Shown: one piece after another, positions 35,344 through 44,499 of the stretch
Layout: every line of letters begins with the position of its first letter
Position numbering within the stretch: the stretch's first letter is position 1
Source of the DNA: Ferrimonas marina
Lineage (GTDB): Bacteria > Pseudomonadota > Gammaproteobacteria > Enterobacterales > Shewanellaceae
Assembly: GCF_900129905.1 (NCBI RefSeq)
Contig: NZ_FQXG01000003.1
Coordinates: 62,001-126,000 of the forward strand
Length of the DNA stretch: 64,000 nucleotides
Direction: 5' to 3'
Program-made: the position numbers and the translations under genes
Notes under the pieces: generated by a model
What the model saw: only the letters and a program-made list of their open reading frames with translations
The model's database searches: none
Told to the model about the DNA's origin: nothing

Positions 35344-35837
35344 TCGGCATTCCGTCTATTAGAGCGGTTTCAATGGCGCTGGTGTTCGTCGCTACCAGCA
35401 ACACAGCGGCCGCTGCCCCGGGTTTCGGGCCGAAAGAAGTTGGTGAAGTTATGGCGCGGATCCAGGCTACCAACGATGTCTTCGCATCCGATGCTTACAC
35501 GCAGGCGTGCCTGGCTGCCGCCAACGTTGGGATTGAGGATGCGTACCAAGCGTTGTTGGTATTCGCTAAGGCCGGTGAGCTATTTAAATCAAGAATGGAG
35601 ATGCACCAGTCAGCGGCGGATAAGGGGCTGGAGGGGGAGGCGTTGGTGCGCCACAACCGCCAGTATCTGAGCAAGCATATGCTGGCGGATGCGAAGGAGG
35701 TGACGCAGAGGTTGCAGCCGGCCATAGAGTATTGTGAGAGCGTCAACCTGCAGATCTACGACATGGAAGGGATTGAGTACGATCCCATCGAAGACCTGCT
35801 CTACCAGCGACAGCAGGTGCCTAATACCAGTAACTAA
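35340..35837 (+). CDS. Exported protein coupled to the helix-turn-helix gene
   Basis: A 165-residue protein with a signal peptide (SMALVFVATSNTAAAAPG, cleavage near residue 25). The mature part is helical with two conserved-looking cysteines (QACLAAAN... and EYCESVN). Its ATG overlaps the stop of the upstream regulator (ATGA), so translation is coupled. No recognised family. Confidence 0.55.
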   Translation: MIGIPSIRAVSMALVFVATSNTAAAAPGFGPKEVGEVMARIQATNDVFASDAYTQACLAAANVGIEDAYQALLVFAKAGELFKSRMEMHQSAADKGLEGEALVRHNRQYLSKHMLADAKEVTQRLQPAIEYCESVNLQIYDMEGIEYDPIEDLLYQRQQVPNTSN

Positions 35838-35966
35838 TACCTACTGATCCGCCAGCAGGTTAAATTAAATCCGCTATAGAAACAATAATATTGCCAGCCT
35901 GCCGAGTTGTCGGCATTAGTTATTCTATGTATAGTTGGCCTGTAGACAACAACAAGGCTGGCGATC

Positions 35967-37235
35967 ATGAAAACACTCCTGGATGCAGCAACCCCCGAAG
36001 ACGTGCTGCGATTAATAGCTGAGGCGCAAGAAAGGCTGGAGGGCTACCGCAGGGAAAACAATGCGATCCTGATGTCATCCTATCCCGATATGTCGCCAAA
36101 GGAGCGTGATGAGCAAGCTCGGTCTAGAGACTCGGTCGGCGAAGAGGCAGCCTGGATCTACCTGGCAGAGAATTCCCTTCTCAAGCTGAAGAAAGTGATC
36201 GACAAGGGTGGCTACTCAGAGGCTGTTGCGAACTACGAGCTGGAGCAGGCGGATTATGGCTTCTCTAAGCTGATCGACACCTATCAGATGCGTTACAGCA
36301 ACGTGGATGAAGACGACCAGGAGATGCTGGCCGAAGTCGATGACATGTTTAACGAGGACTACTTCGCCGAGCTGGGGCCGAAAGAGGTCCTTGAGCAGCT
36401 TAGTGAAACCGTATGTCACCTCACTCCTGCCCTACAGGCGTTCTGGCTAGAGAAGTTCATGGAGCTGAATCATCAGCTGGTCCAGACCCTGCTGGAGTGT
36501 GTCGAAGAAGAGCCCCTGGATGTTGACCCTCTTGTTGAAATCCGCGCCAACCTTAAGGCGGTTGATCGCTTCACCAGGAAGAATCGCTACGAGGCCTACC
36601 CAAGCGAGCTTGAGGAGATGGAGCGGAATCCTGGCCGTCCAAAGTTGCCCAATACCTATTATCTCATCCGCGAGCGCATGAACGTTGAGGGTCTGGTTGC
36701 CCGCTACAAAGCTCTCCTGAAAGCCGACCCTGAGTTCAAGAAGCGTATGCCCAGCGAGGGCACCATTCTCAAGAAGGCCAAGGGCTACGCGCCAGAGAAG
36801 CGCCCGAGCCGTGCGCCGGCGGCTCCGATCACGCAATTGATATCTGACCGAAACAAGTTGCAGACTGAACTGGATAAGCTAAAGAAGGCCCCAGAGAAGG
36901 AGCGTCAGACTTCCCCGGGCGGGAAATTACTCGGCCGCAAAGGGCAGTCTCGTGAGGAGAAGATCGAACTCCAGGAGAGGAAAATCAAGGAAATCCTGAA
37001 CGAGATCCAGAGCACTGTTGACGCAGGTATGGCCAACAAAGATGCCAGAGAGCGATTGACCTTCGAGCGCTCCCATCTGATGGCTGAGCGTCGCACCCTG
37101 CGGAGCAAAATTAAGAATGCCGGGGGCATGGTCAATATGGCCACTGAAGAAGATACCGCTGAGATGCAGCAGTGGCGCGCTGAAGCGCAAAACTACGAAG
37201 CGCGTATCAAGGCAATCGAGCAGCAGCTAGCCTGA
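35967..37235 (+). CDS. Large charged coiled-coil protein, unknown
   Basis: A 422-residue soluble, very charged protein. The C-terminal half has long coiled-coil helices (LISDRNKLQTELDKLKK; LTFERSHLMAERRTLRSKIK; QNYEARIKAIEQQL). The N-terminal half is acidic and helical. No membrane or signal segment. A weak hairpin at about 35902-35917 (TGCCGA..TCGGCA) separates it from the upstream gene. It is followed by a strong terminator shared with motB. I do not recognise a family; structural or scaffolding roles are possible but unproven. Confidence 0.55.
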   Translation: MKTLLDAATPEDVLRLIAEAQERLEGYRRENNAILMSSYPDMSPKERDEQARSRDSVGEEAAWIYLAENSLLKLKKVIDKGGYSEAVANYELEQADYGFSKLIDTYQMRYSNVDEDDQEMLAEVDDMFNEDYFAELGPKEVLEQLSETVCHLTPALQAFWLEKFMELNHQLVQTLLECVEEEPLDVDPLVEIRANLKAVDRFTRKNRYEAYPSELEEMERNPGRPKLPNTYYLIRERMNVEGLVARYKALLKADPEFKKRMPSEGTILKKAKGYAPEKRPSRAPAAPITQLISDRNKLQTELDKLKKAPEKERQTSPGGKLLGRKGQSREEKIELQERKIKEILNEIQSTVDAGMANKDARERLTFERSHLMAERRTLRSKIKNAGGMVNMATEEDTAEMQQWRAEAQNYEARIKAIEQQLA

Positions 37236-37248
37236 TATAAGCAAAGAG

Positions 37249-37274
37249 AATGGGGCCCAGGGCCCCATTTTTTA
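37249..37274. terminator. Terminator between gene 35967 and motB
   Basis: AATGGGGCCC (37249-37258) and GGGCCCCATT (37260-37269) are complementary and are followed by TTTTTATT on the plus strand. On the minus strand it follows the motB stop. It serves convergent transcripts. Confidence 0.85.
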
Positions 37275-38060
37275 TTGTGCTTCTTCGATGGCGTCGGGGA
37301 GTTCCGATGACTTGGTCACGTAGGCAACTACCCGGCGATTCATCCTGCGGCCGGCAACGGTTTCATTGTCACCGATGGGGTTCAACTCGCCCTCCGCGTG
37401 CAACGTGGCCCGGTTGTGCTCAACGCCGCCGGCAGTAAGAGCGCCGATGACACTGATGGCGCGATGTGCCGACAGATGAAGGTTGCTTGGGTACCGCTGC
37501 GAGTTGATCCGCCGGTTATCCGCGTAGCCGAAGACATGAACAAACACCGGCGTAGTACCAAGCACCTCACCGACCTCCGCGATGCCCCCGCGGGCCTTTT
37601 CGCTGAGTGACGCTGAGCCGCTGCGGAACAGGAAGTCAGAACTGAACTGGATCTCGATGATCTCGGCGTCCTTGTCCATCAGAACCTGGGCTGCATCCTC
37701 TCGCACCATCGACTTAAGCTTCCGGTAGATCTCGGTCATATCGACGCCGGCAACATCAGAGTCTGCGCCCTGCTCTGTTTTGTCGTTCTGGTTATCCGCA
37801 CGGCCATCGATCATGGCTGTATCATCGACTGACACCTCACCGTAGGTGCGCTTGATGAAGTTCAGGGATTGCGTGTCCTTACCTTGAAACCACTCAGCAA
37901 CCCCGGTCTTGGCGTCCTCCGGGATCTGGCTGGTGATCCAAAGGACGAAGAAGACGCACGATAGGGTGGTGTAGAAATCCGCCAGCGCAATCTTCCAGGC
38001 GCTGCTCTTAGCGACCGCACCATCTTCCTCTGGGTGGTTGATGATGATCGGTTGCGTCAT
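37272..38060 (-). CDS. motB: MotB stator protein
   Basis: A 262-residue stator protein. One N-terminal membrane span includes ALADFYTTLSCVFFVLW, with D28 as the expected ion-carrying aspartate. The periplasmic C-terminal OmpA-like peptidoglycan-binding domain has FSSDFLFRSGSASLSEKAR, VHVFGYADNRR, NLHLSAHRAISV and GRRMNRRV motifs. It overlaps motA by four bases (ATGA). The long linker between membrane and OmpA domain is acidic. Proton versus sodium use cannot be told from the sequence alone. Confidence 0.88.
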   Translation of the reverse strand: MTQPIIINHPEEDGAVAKSSAWKIALADFYTTLSCVFFVLWITSQIPEDAKTGVAEWFQGKDTQSLNFIKRTYGEVSVDDTAMIDGRADNQNDKTEQGADSDVAGVDMTEIYRKLKSMVREDAAQVLMDKDAEIIEIQFSSDFLFRSGSASLSEKARGGIAEVGEVLGTTPVFVHVFGYADNRRINSQRYPSNLHLSAHRAISVIGALTAGGVEHNRATLHAEGELNPIGDNETVAGRRMNRRVVAYVTKSSELPDAIEEAQ

Positions 38061-38932
38061 GATTCATTCGCCTTGGTCAGGATTTCCTGGATCCGGTTGC
38101 GCAGGTGCTGGAAGTCCGGCCTGTAGCCAGGTTGGATCTGCTTCCTCGCCACTTCCGCTGTAACGAACAGGGCGTAGTCGTTGACCATCGCCATCAAGAA
38201 CGACTTGATGACAGTCAGGTACTCGCGCCTCTGCTCGGCAATCTTACCTAGGCCGGCAGATAGTGGGTAAAACACCCCGTACCCACTGAAGATCCCAAGG
38301 AAGGTACCGAACAGCGCGGCACCGATCTTCGCGCCCACCACGGCTGGTTCCTGGTCGATGAACATCATGGTCACGTTCATGCCCAGTACCGCAGCGACGA
38401 TACCAATCGACGGCATCACCTCGGTTAGCGATGACATCGCCTTTGAGGGGGTCAGGCTTTCCGTGTACTGGCTCTTAATGTCAGCATTGATGATGGCCTC
38501 AAGTTCATGGGCCATAAACTGCTCAGTGCCGGTTTCCAGTAAGCGGAAGTTGTCGACGATAAAGCTGACGGCATTCTTGTCCTTGAGAACCCTGGGGTAA
38601 CGCTGGAACAGGGGGCTGGCTTCTGGTTTGTTCAGGTGCTCATCCAGGCCGGAACTGCCATTGGCTTCTAGGTGGATCTTTAGCTCTGCCATCAGGCACA
38701 GCGTCTCCTCGAACTTCTCCGGCGAATAGAGCGGCTTGATCATGTGCCTGATGGCACCGAAGGCCTGAAAGCCGACCTTGAAGGGATAGCTGATCAGGAA
38801 GATGGAGGCCGCGGCACCGAGAACGATAATGTACTCGCCCGGGTGCCAGAGGAGCCCTGGGTGGCCCCCGTTCAGGAAAAAGCCACCAACAACACTGGCA
38901 AACAGCAAAAAGAAGGAAAGGACAGGCCTCAT
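38057..38932 (-). CDS. motA: MotA stator protein
   Basis: A 291-residue stator channel (E. coli 295) with four membrane segments, two near the N-terminus (RPVLSFFLLFASVVGGFFL, EYIIVLGAAASIFLI) and two after residue 180 (MPSIGIVAAVLGMNVTM, GAALFGTFLGIFSGYGVFYPLS). The cytoplasmic loop carries charged residues for rotor contact. I chose ATG 38932; an upstream frame to 39088 would cross the fliE terminator. Overlaps motB by four bases. Confidence 0.88.
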   Translation of the reverse strand: MRPVLSFFLLFASVVGGFFLNGGHPGLLWHPGEYIIVLGAAASIFLISYPFKVGFQAFGAIRHMIKPLYSPEKFEETLCLMAELKIHLEANGSSGLDEHLNKPEASPLFQRYPRVLKDKNAVSFIVDNFRLLETGTEQFMAHELEAIINADIKSQYTESLTPSKAMSSLTEVMPSIGIVAAVLGMNVTMMFIDQEPAVVGAKIGAALFGTFLGIFSGYGVFYPLSAGLGKIAEQRREYLTVIKSFLMAMVNDYALFVTAEVARKQIQPGYRPDFQHLRNRIQEILTKANES

Positions 38933-39035
38933 ATTTATTGTTCTTAGTAGAGGGTCTTGAAAACCATGATAGCGGAGTTGGTGGGTCCACAAGGGAAATC
39001 GGCTCAGGCCGCAGCTAGAGCGGGCTTCTAATAGC

Positions 39036-39069
39036 GAAAAACGGCCGCCAGATTGAGTGCTGGCGGCCG
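39036..39069 (-). terminator. Rho-independent terminator after fliE
   Basis: On the minus strand CGGCCGCCAG (39069-39060), a short loop and CTGGCGGCCG (39051-39042) are followed by five T residues. It lies 24 bases after the fliE stop and separates the fliA-to-fliE operon from motAB. Confidence 0.88.
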
Positions 39070-39093
39070 CTCTAGTGCAGGTAGTCATCTAGC

Positions 39094-39411
39094 TTACTGG
39101 CTAGAGATCGTTTGATATGCCTGCTGAAGCTTGTTACGGACTTCCATGATCAGGTCAAACGACAGCGAAGCCTGGGTCTGGGCCCTAAGGGTTTCGGCCA
39201 TGGTGACGTTCGGATCGCCCCGCAGCAGGGCCTGCTTGGTTTGAGACGCTACTATGGCTGACTGGTTAGCTTCGTTCATCGCTTTGGCGAAGCTGTCAGC
39301 CATGCTGGCAGAAACAACCTGATTCGCAGGTGGCTGCGCAGGGATCCCTGCCTGTGCAGACATCCGGTCCATAGAGACCTGTAGATCTGCCAATGACGCC
39401 TCGATGCTCAT
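39094..39411 (-). CDS. fliE: FliE MS-ring/rod junction protein
   Basis: A 105-residue protein of standard FliE length. It begins MSIEASLADLQVSMDRM and has the conserved C-terminal helix GDPNVTMAETLRAQTQASLSFDLIMEVRNKLQQAYQTI. FliE joins the MS ring and export gate to the rod and is exported. It is the last gene of the operon that starts with fliA, followed by a terminator. Confidence 0.88.
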   Translation of the reverse strand: MSIEASLADLQVSMDRMSAQAGIPAQPPANQVVSASMADSFAKAMNEANQSAIVASQTKQALLRGDPNVTMAETLRAQTQASLSFDLIMEVRNKLQQAYQTISSQ

Positions 39412-39433
39412 AAGCGGTGCCTCCGGTGCCGGT

Positions 39434-39796
39434 TTAGATCAGGGGCTGGTCTGCGTACTCAACCAGCTTGGTGATCTTCAGGTAATAGTTACCCTCGTGG
39501 GTCACAACCTGGCCCTTCGCCAACGGGGTGCCGTTGATCATCAGGTCGATGTCATCATTGACCTGCTTGTGCAGTGGAAGCACCTGGCCGGGGACCATTT
39601 GGCCAATGTCATCGAATGACATCTTGACGTTGCCCACTACAACGCTCATCTGCAGTTCGAGTGCCGGCGGCAGAATTGCGGGATTGGCAGCCAGGCTAGC
39701 CGCCGGGGAGTTAGGGTCAATCTCCTGGCCAAGGGCTTTAATGGATTCCATAGAGCCCAGTGCCATCTGTTCGTGATCGTTCATCTCTTGAGACAT
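39434..39796 (-). CDS. fliN: FliN C-ring protein
   Basis: A 120-residue protein. The C-terminal 70 residues (LELQMSVVVGNVKMSFDDIGQMVPGQVLPLHKQVNDDIDLMINGTPLAKGQVV) are the SpoA/FliN fold, with the typical L.vG..vL and d..v.l.vng segments. FliN forms the lower C ring with FliM and binds FliH. Spaced 13 bases after fliM. Confidence 0.88.
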   Translation of the reverse strand: MSQEMNDHEQMALGSMESIKALGQEIDPNSPAASLAANPAILPPALELQMSVVVGNVKMSFDDIGQMVPGQVLPLHKQVNDDIDLMINGTPLAKGQVVTHEGNYYLKITKLVEYADQPLI

Positions 39797-39808
39797 GGCT
39801 CAGGTTCC

Positions 39809-40705
39809 TTATTTAATTTGGATGTATTTTTCGTTGTCGTGGCGGCCGTAGCTGGCTTTGCCGACGACTTGGCCCTGCACCGTGAGGTCCACTTCGTTGA
39901 TCTGGCGGAGCGGGATCATGGTGCCGGTTTGGATTTCGCAAATCTGCTCGAGGGTCTTGGGGCGCTCGAGCAGAACCACGTCCACATTCAGCTTGGCCTT
40001 GGCGGCGGTTTTCAGCAGGCCTTCAGAGCGCTTGAACGTTGCAAGTTCGTGCACCTCGGCGATAAATGCAGCGTCAACAACCCAGTCCACTGAGTGGCGC
40101 TGGTCGTCAATGACAAACCAGAAGCGGTATATGGCCACCGGCTGTTGCTCAGGATAGATAGGCCGCTCTACGTTGAACTTGCCCAGGTCGCTTGCGTTAA
40201 CGGCCAGCAAATGGCTCCAGGAGTCGACGTAATGCTCTGCGATGGCCTCAGCCAGCGGTTCCAGGGTGATGGCATCCATGTAGCCCATACGCGCTCTCAC
40301 GTCGCTTGTGGGGCGGTATGCAGATGCACCGTAATGCAGAGCCACGAGGTGGTCGATAACCGGGAAGTTGAGATGGAGCATGGCAAAGCCTTGGTCATTC
40401 AGATCAAAGCGATGCAGGTAGCCGCAGGTATAGCCGTTTTTCAGGTACTCACCGTAGGTGGACTGGGTGATCACCTCGTCATCTTCAAAGGTGACCTTCC
40501 GGCCGATCATCTGGCTGAACAGTTGAGCGATGTGGCGGCTGTTTTCCCGATGCAGATCCGTCAGGCGGCTGATGTTGGAGTCCAGCGTTATCGTTTTAAT
40601 GTCCGCTTCAGGCGCCCAGTTGGGATCGTAGGCGCGCTCAACTTCATCACCAAGGTCTTGGCCCAAAGGCTCGAAACCAGCGCTTTCAGGGCTGTTAGAG
40701 CTCAT
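39809..40705 (-). CDS. fliM: FliM C-ring switch protein, lacking CheY peptide
   Basis: A 298-residue switch protein. The middle domain has DLHRENSRHIAQLFSQMIGRKV and TYGEYLKNGYTCGYLHRFDL, and the C-terminal SpoA domain has KLNVDVVLLERPKTLEQICEIQTGTMIPL. The usual N-terminal CheY-binding segment (LSQ-EIDALL) is absent: the first 30 residues are MSSNSPESAGFEPLGQDLGDE. The divergence is greater than for the neighbouring genes, but position between flhA and fliN and the SpoA domain support the call. Confidence 0.82.
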   Translation of the reverse strand: MSSNSPESAGFEPLGQDLGDEVERAYDPNWAPEADIKTITLDSNISRLTDLHRENSRHIAQLFSQMIGRKVTFEDDEVITQSTYGEYLKNGYTCGYLHRFDLNDQGFAMLHLNFPVIDHLVALHYGASAYRPTSDVRARMGYMDAITLEPLAEAIAEHYVDSWSHLLAVNASDLGKFNVERPIYPEQQPVAIYRFWFVIDDQRHSVDWVVDAAFIAEVHELATFKRSEGLLKTAAKAKLNVDVVLLERPKTLEQICEIQTGTMIPLRQINEVDLTVQGQVVGKASYGRHDNEKYIQIK

Positions 40706-40708
40706 TCG

Positions 40709-42859
40709 TTAATCTCCATTAATAACTGGGTCATCATAACCCACAGTCCCGGCAAAGTTGACTATCAAGCTTTTGGGGATCTCTTCTGTCGAGAGGATGT
40801 TCAATTCGCGGATGATTGGCCGTACCAGATCAACCAGCGGAAGGCGCAGGGCATGGGGCACAAACAGCACGGCCGGCTTACCCTGGCGCAACAGTTCTTC
40901 GGTCATCTGGCCAATTCTAATAATAACGTCTCGTGCCAGTTCGGGTTCGATTGATAGATCACCGGTCTTCATATTCAGGCCCTGCAACATTTGCATTTGC
41001 AGTTTGCCGTCAAGGCAGATGGCGTCCAGGCTCTCGGTGCTACCGGAAAGGTGGTAGATGATGCTCTCCACCATAGCCTTGCGGACCTGATCTGCCAGTT
41101 CCTGATCGGTGAGTCCCTGCGGGGCATAGCGCGCTATCGTCTCTAGTACCGTGCTCATATCAGAAAGGCTGATCTGCTCAGATAACAAATAGCGCATGAC
41201 CGTCAGCAGGCGACTAACAGAGACGGTTTTGGGGATCAGTTCGTCGATTAACCTGGGGAACTTGTTGCGGAGGTGGTCCATCATCCGGCTAACGTCCTCG
41301 TGGCCCAAAAGGGTGCCGAGGTTCTTGATCATGACCTGGTTTAGGTGAGACGCAATGATGCTAGCTGGGGCAGTGACGACGTACCCGCGGCTTCGAGCAT
41401 CGGATTCCTGCTCTTTCGAGATCCAGAACGCAGGTAGGCCAAACACTGGCTCGTTAGTTGGTATCCCGTCGATTTCTCCGGCAAGGCCGTCCATGTTGAT
41501 CGCCTGCACTAGGCTTGCTTTAACCTTGCCTTTGGCGCGAGGGATGCCGCGTATCAGGATGCGGTAAGACTCGCTGTCCAGATCCCGGACGGTTCTGATG
41601 TTGATGCTTTGGATCAGGATCCCGTACTCCTGGGAAACCATCTGCCTCGTGCCGATCGCCTGCGCTTTGAGATCCCCGGTCAGTTCATCAACCAGCGGGG
41701 TTAGGCGCATACCGAGCTCGATCACGATGGGATCCGGCGGAGTGATGTCCGATAGACTCAGTTCCGGCTTCTCAACCGGGACAAGCGGTTCGCCATCAAA
41801 GTTCTCAACACCGCCAGGTACCGGGCTGGCTGCCGCCTCAGATGCGCCATCTTCAGTTGCAGAAGGCGGTGCATTCTTGGCCATCATATGGGTGATGCCC
41901 AGCAGGAGCAGGCCCACGCCAACGAACGGTAAGGTCGGCATGCCAGGCACCAGGCCAATGGCGATGATTAGGCCGGATGCCATGTAGAGAGTGCGGGGAT
42001 CATCGAAGATCTGGATCTGAACCAAATCCGACAGTGAGACATCGGTAGACGACCGGGAGATGATCAGTGCAGTGGCTGATGCCAGAATGATGCTTGGTAT
42101 TTGTGCCACCAGGCCATCACCGATCGACAGCAAGGTGTAAGTCTCAACGGCAGAAGTGAACGGAATGCCGTGCTGTACTACGCCAATGATCAGGCCGCCG
42201 ATGATGTTGATCAGCAGGATTACGATCCCGGCAATGGCGTCACCTTTTACGAACTTGGATGTACCATCCAGCGCGCCGTTGAACTCGCTCTCGAGGGCCA
42301 GTTCTTTGCGACGCTTGCCCGCCTCGTCGGCTGTGATCGCCCCTTGGTTAAGGTCTGCATCGATGGCCAGTTGCTTGCCGGGTAGCGAGTCGAGTGTGAA
42401 CCGGGCATTCACCTCAGAGATACGTTCAGCACCTTTGGTGATTACGATGAAGTTCACCACTAGCAGGATCAGGAAAACGACCAGACCGACCGCCCAGTTG
42501 CCACCGATCACAAAGGTCCCGAAGGCCTCAATAACGTGGCCTGCGCCAGCTGAGCCAGTGTGCCCCTCGGTGAGAATAATCCGGGTTGAGGCAACGTTGA
42601 GGCCAAGCCTAGTCAGGGTGGCCATCAGTAGTACGGTGGGGAATACGGAGAAGTCAGTCGGTTTAAGAGTCCGTACCGCCACCAGGAGGATGACGATCGA
42701 CAACAGAATGTTGATGGTGAACATGGAGTCGAGCACGGCCGCCGGCAGCGGAACTGTGATCATCGCCAGCATGATCAGCAACAGCAGCGGGGCGCCTGAT
42801 GCGTTCGCTGCAATAGCCTTGAGTTTGTCGAAAATCCGTCCGTTCATTTTCTCTTCCAT
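40709..42859 (-). CDS. flhA: FlhA flagellar export gate protein
   Basis: A 716-residue export gate component (E. coli 692). Eight membrane segments lie in residues about 15-330, and the FHIPEP-family segments RLGLNVASTRIIL and VKGDAIAGIVI are visible. The cytoplasmic C-terminal domain, which docks chaperone-substrate complexes, begins near 370 (PIVIELGMRLTPLVDE) and includes PVFGLPAFWI. The start overlaps the flgA stop (TAATG). It forms the proton-driven export channel with FliPQR-FlhB. Confidence 0.94.
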   Translation of the reverse strand: MEEKMNGRIFDKLKAIAANASGAPLLLLIMLAMITVPLPAAVLDSMFTINILLSIVILLVAVRTLKPTDFSVFPTVLLMATLTRLGLNVASTRIILTEGHTGSAGAGHVIEAFGTFVIGGNWAVGLVVFLILLVVNFIVITKGAERISEVNARFTLDSLPGKQLAIDADLNQGAITADEAGKRRKELALESEFNGALDGTSKFVKGDAIAGIVILLINIIGGLIIGVVQHGIPFTSAVETYTLLSIGDGLVAQIPSIILASATALIISRSSTDVSLSDLVQIQIFDDPRTLYMASGLIIAIGLVPGMPTLPFVGVGLLLLGITHMMAKNAPPSATEDGASEAAASPVPGGVENFDGEPLVPVEKPELSLSDITPPDPIVIELGMRLTPLVDELTGDLKAQAIGTRQMVSQEYGILIQSINIRTVRDLDSESYRILIRGIPRAKGKVKASLVQAINMDGLAGEIDGIPTNEPVFGLPAFWISKEQESDARSRGYVVTAPASIIASHLNQVMIKNLGTLLGHEDVSRMMDHLRNKFPRLIDELIPKTVSVSRLLTVMRYLLSEQISLSDMSTVLETIARYAPQGLTDQELADQVRKAMVESIIYHLSGSTESLDAICLDGKLQMQMLQGLNMKTGDLSIEPELARDVIIRIGQMTEELLRQGKPAVLFVPHALRLPLVDLVRPIIRELNILSTEEIPKSLIVNFAGTVGYDDPVINGD

Positions 42860-43500
42860 TAGCGCTCAATCAGAGCGATGCCCTGGGAAATTGCCCGCGC
42901 ATTTACCGTTGCGCCAGATCGGGTATTGATGAACTTCCCTACCTCGCCCAGTTGTAAGTCCCGAATGGCCTCGCCAGATGTATCGAAAACCAGCCCGGGC
43001 ATCTGTGTTCTCAGGGTTACAGCCTGTCGCTTTCTGATTGCTGGAGTCGGTCGCAGATCGGAGTGGCGCACGTAGGATCCGCTTCGCAGCGGTCTGGTGC
43101 TCTCGTGGCCGCGTGGCAGGCCATCAGGGAATAGCATGTCACTGCGGACGATACGAAGATTGGCTTGGGCTTCTGCCGAACTGGACCTGTCGACGGGGCT
43201 CCAGCGAGATAAACTCCTGGTCGTGGCGAATACAGTCGCCACGCCAGTAGCGTTGAATGGGTAGGTCCGCCCTGAGTCACACAGAGACTCAACCACCCCG
43301 CGATCAAGCCGGTTAGCTTTCGGGGTCACTATGGCCCGTTGATCGCAGTCTTCCAGGTCGCTGGGGGCACCAGGGACCTGAACAGAAAAGACATCTACGC
43401 CCAAGGAGGCAAGGTACTGCTGTACGGCGTCCTCATAGTGGTTGGCATGAGCAGGTAACGTGCTCAAGGCCAGACCCGCGGCAAGTAGCAGGATTCTCAT
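42859..43500 (-). CDS. flgA: FlgA P-ring assembly chaperone
   Basis: A 213-residue periplasmic protein with a signal peptide (MRILLLAAGLALSTLPAHA). The C-terminal SAF domain shows RIVRSDMLFPDGLPRGHEST, RKRQAVTLRTQMPGLVF and GEVGKFINTRSGATVNA. FlgA assists FlgI P-ring assembly. Located between fliG and flhA rather than beside flgB, an unusual gene order. Confidence 0.85.
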   Translation of the reverse strand: MRILLLAAGLALSTLPAHANHYEDAVQQYLASLGVDVFSVQVPGAPSDLEDCDQRAIVTPKANRLDRGVVESLCDSGRTYPFNATGVATVFATTRSLSRWSPVDRSSSAEAQANLRIVRSDMLFPDGLPRGHESTRPLRSGSYVRHSDLRPTPAIRKRQAVTLRTQMPGLVFDTSGEAIRDLQLGEVGKFINTRSGATVNARAISQGIALIER

Positions 43501-43513
43501 GGGCTATCAGTGC

Positions 43514-44488
43514 CTAGCGCAGGTCAACACGACCCTCTGCCTCTTTTCGTTTAGCCGCTTTGAGGATCTCTGACTGAGCCGCTGTAATGTCCGCCTCCCG
43601 GCGTCGCTTCTTGCTCATCAGCTCTGCTTGCGCGATCAATCGGTTGCCTTCGGTCATTACACCAAGAACCTTGGCTTTGACTTCCTCACTGACGTTGACC
43701 AAGGCGATGCCGACGGTCATGGCGTTGAGGCCGTCGATCACCACACGCACATTGTTCTCCGGCAGTGCCATCACATCAGAGAACTTCAGGATCTTGGAGC
43801 GAACCAGTTCCGCCAGGTCCGGATCAGCTGCAGCAATAGCCTCAATCTCGGTGTCCATGGACTCTTCCGGCAGTGTTTCAAGCAGTTCCGCAACCTCAGA
43901 GGCGCCGTCATAGCTCTTCAGGGTTTTGAGGTGATCGATTTGGGATTCGATGAATTGGTTCACCTGTTCTACTCGCTCAACCGGAACGCTGGGGGACCTG
44001 CCCATCGAGATCATCACTTCGCAGCGCTGCTTAGGGGGCATAAGCGCCAGCACTTCGTTGGCCATTACCTTGGAGACCCGACTCAAGATGATTACCAGTA
44101 CCTGGCTATTCTCGTTCTTGATCAGGGTGTATACGCGATCTGCACCCAGGTCTTCTAGCTTTGTAAACCCAAAGAGCTTCTTCTCAAAGCTCGGGTTGGA
44201 CTCCATTAGTACCTGCTCCAGCTGGGTGTTCAGGTTGGGGTCCATTTCAGCATCTTCCGGCTCGACCTGGCGGGTGGCCAGTTGAGCGAACTCGTGGAGT
44301 ACCCAGATCGCTTGTCGGTCAGGGATGGCCCGCGGAGCCGTGTTTAGACGGTCCAGCAGGTGTTCGAGTTGCAGTTGTGGCAAGCGGCCAATGGTTTTCT
44401 CGCAGTTTTTGGCACCCAAGAGGCGCATCAGCAATTCCGCTTTATCGGGCCCAGTCATCGATTTCATCAGGGTTTTACTCTGGCTCAT
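43514..44488 (-). CDS. fliG: FliG motor switch protein
   Basis: A 324-residue rotor protein (E. coli 331). It has FliG N, middle and C domains; the middle includes SQVLVIILSRVSKVMANEVLALMPPKQRCEVMISMG, and the C domain LAELVRSKILKFSDVMALPENNVRVVIDGL. It ends in KKRRREADITAAQSEILKAAKRKEAEGRVDL, typical of the family. FliG couples MotA to the MS ring. GAGGG precedes the ATG. It follows fliF by 12 bases. Confidence 0.88.
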   Translation of the reverse strand: MSQSKTLMKSMTGPDKAELLMRLLGAKNCEKTIGRLPQLQLEHLLDRLNTAPRAIPDRQAIWVLHEFAQLATRQVEPEDAEMDPNLNTQLEQVLMESNPSFEKKLFGFTKLEDLGADRVYTLIKNENSQVLVIILSRVSKVMANEVLALMPPKQRCEVMISMGRSPSVPVERVEQVNQFIESQIDHLKTLKSYDGASEVAELLETLPEESMDTEIEAIAAADPDLAELVRSKILKFSDVMALPENNVRVVIDGLNAMTVGIALVNVSEEVKAKVLGVMTEGNRLIAQAELMSKKRRREADITAAQSEILKAAKRKEAEGRVDLR

Positions 44489-44499
44489 GCTTGGTACCC

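Noticed and set aside
35844-35860. A TGATCCGCC resembling an inverted iteron core.
   Set aside because: An isolated 8-9-base match is expected by chance in a 64-kb window, and it is 22 kb from the origin.
38933-39088. Longer motA start at 39088.
   Set aside because: It would cross the fliE terminator and add a non-conserved region; ATG 38932 gives the family length.
40094-40954. A 286-residue plus frame across fliM and flhA.
   Set aside because: It lies opposite well-supported fliM and flhA and has no ribosome-binding site or recognisable domain; same for 42156-42929 and 51469-52329.
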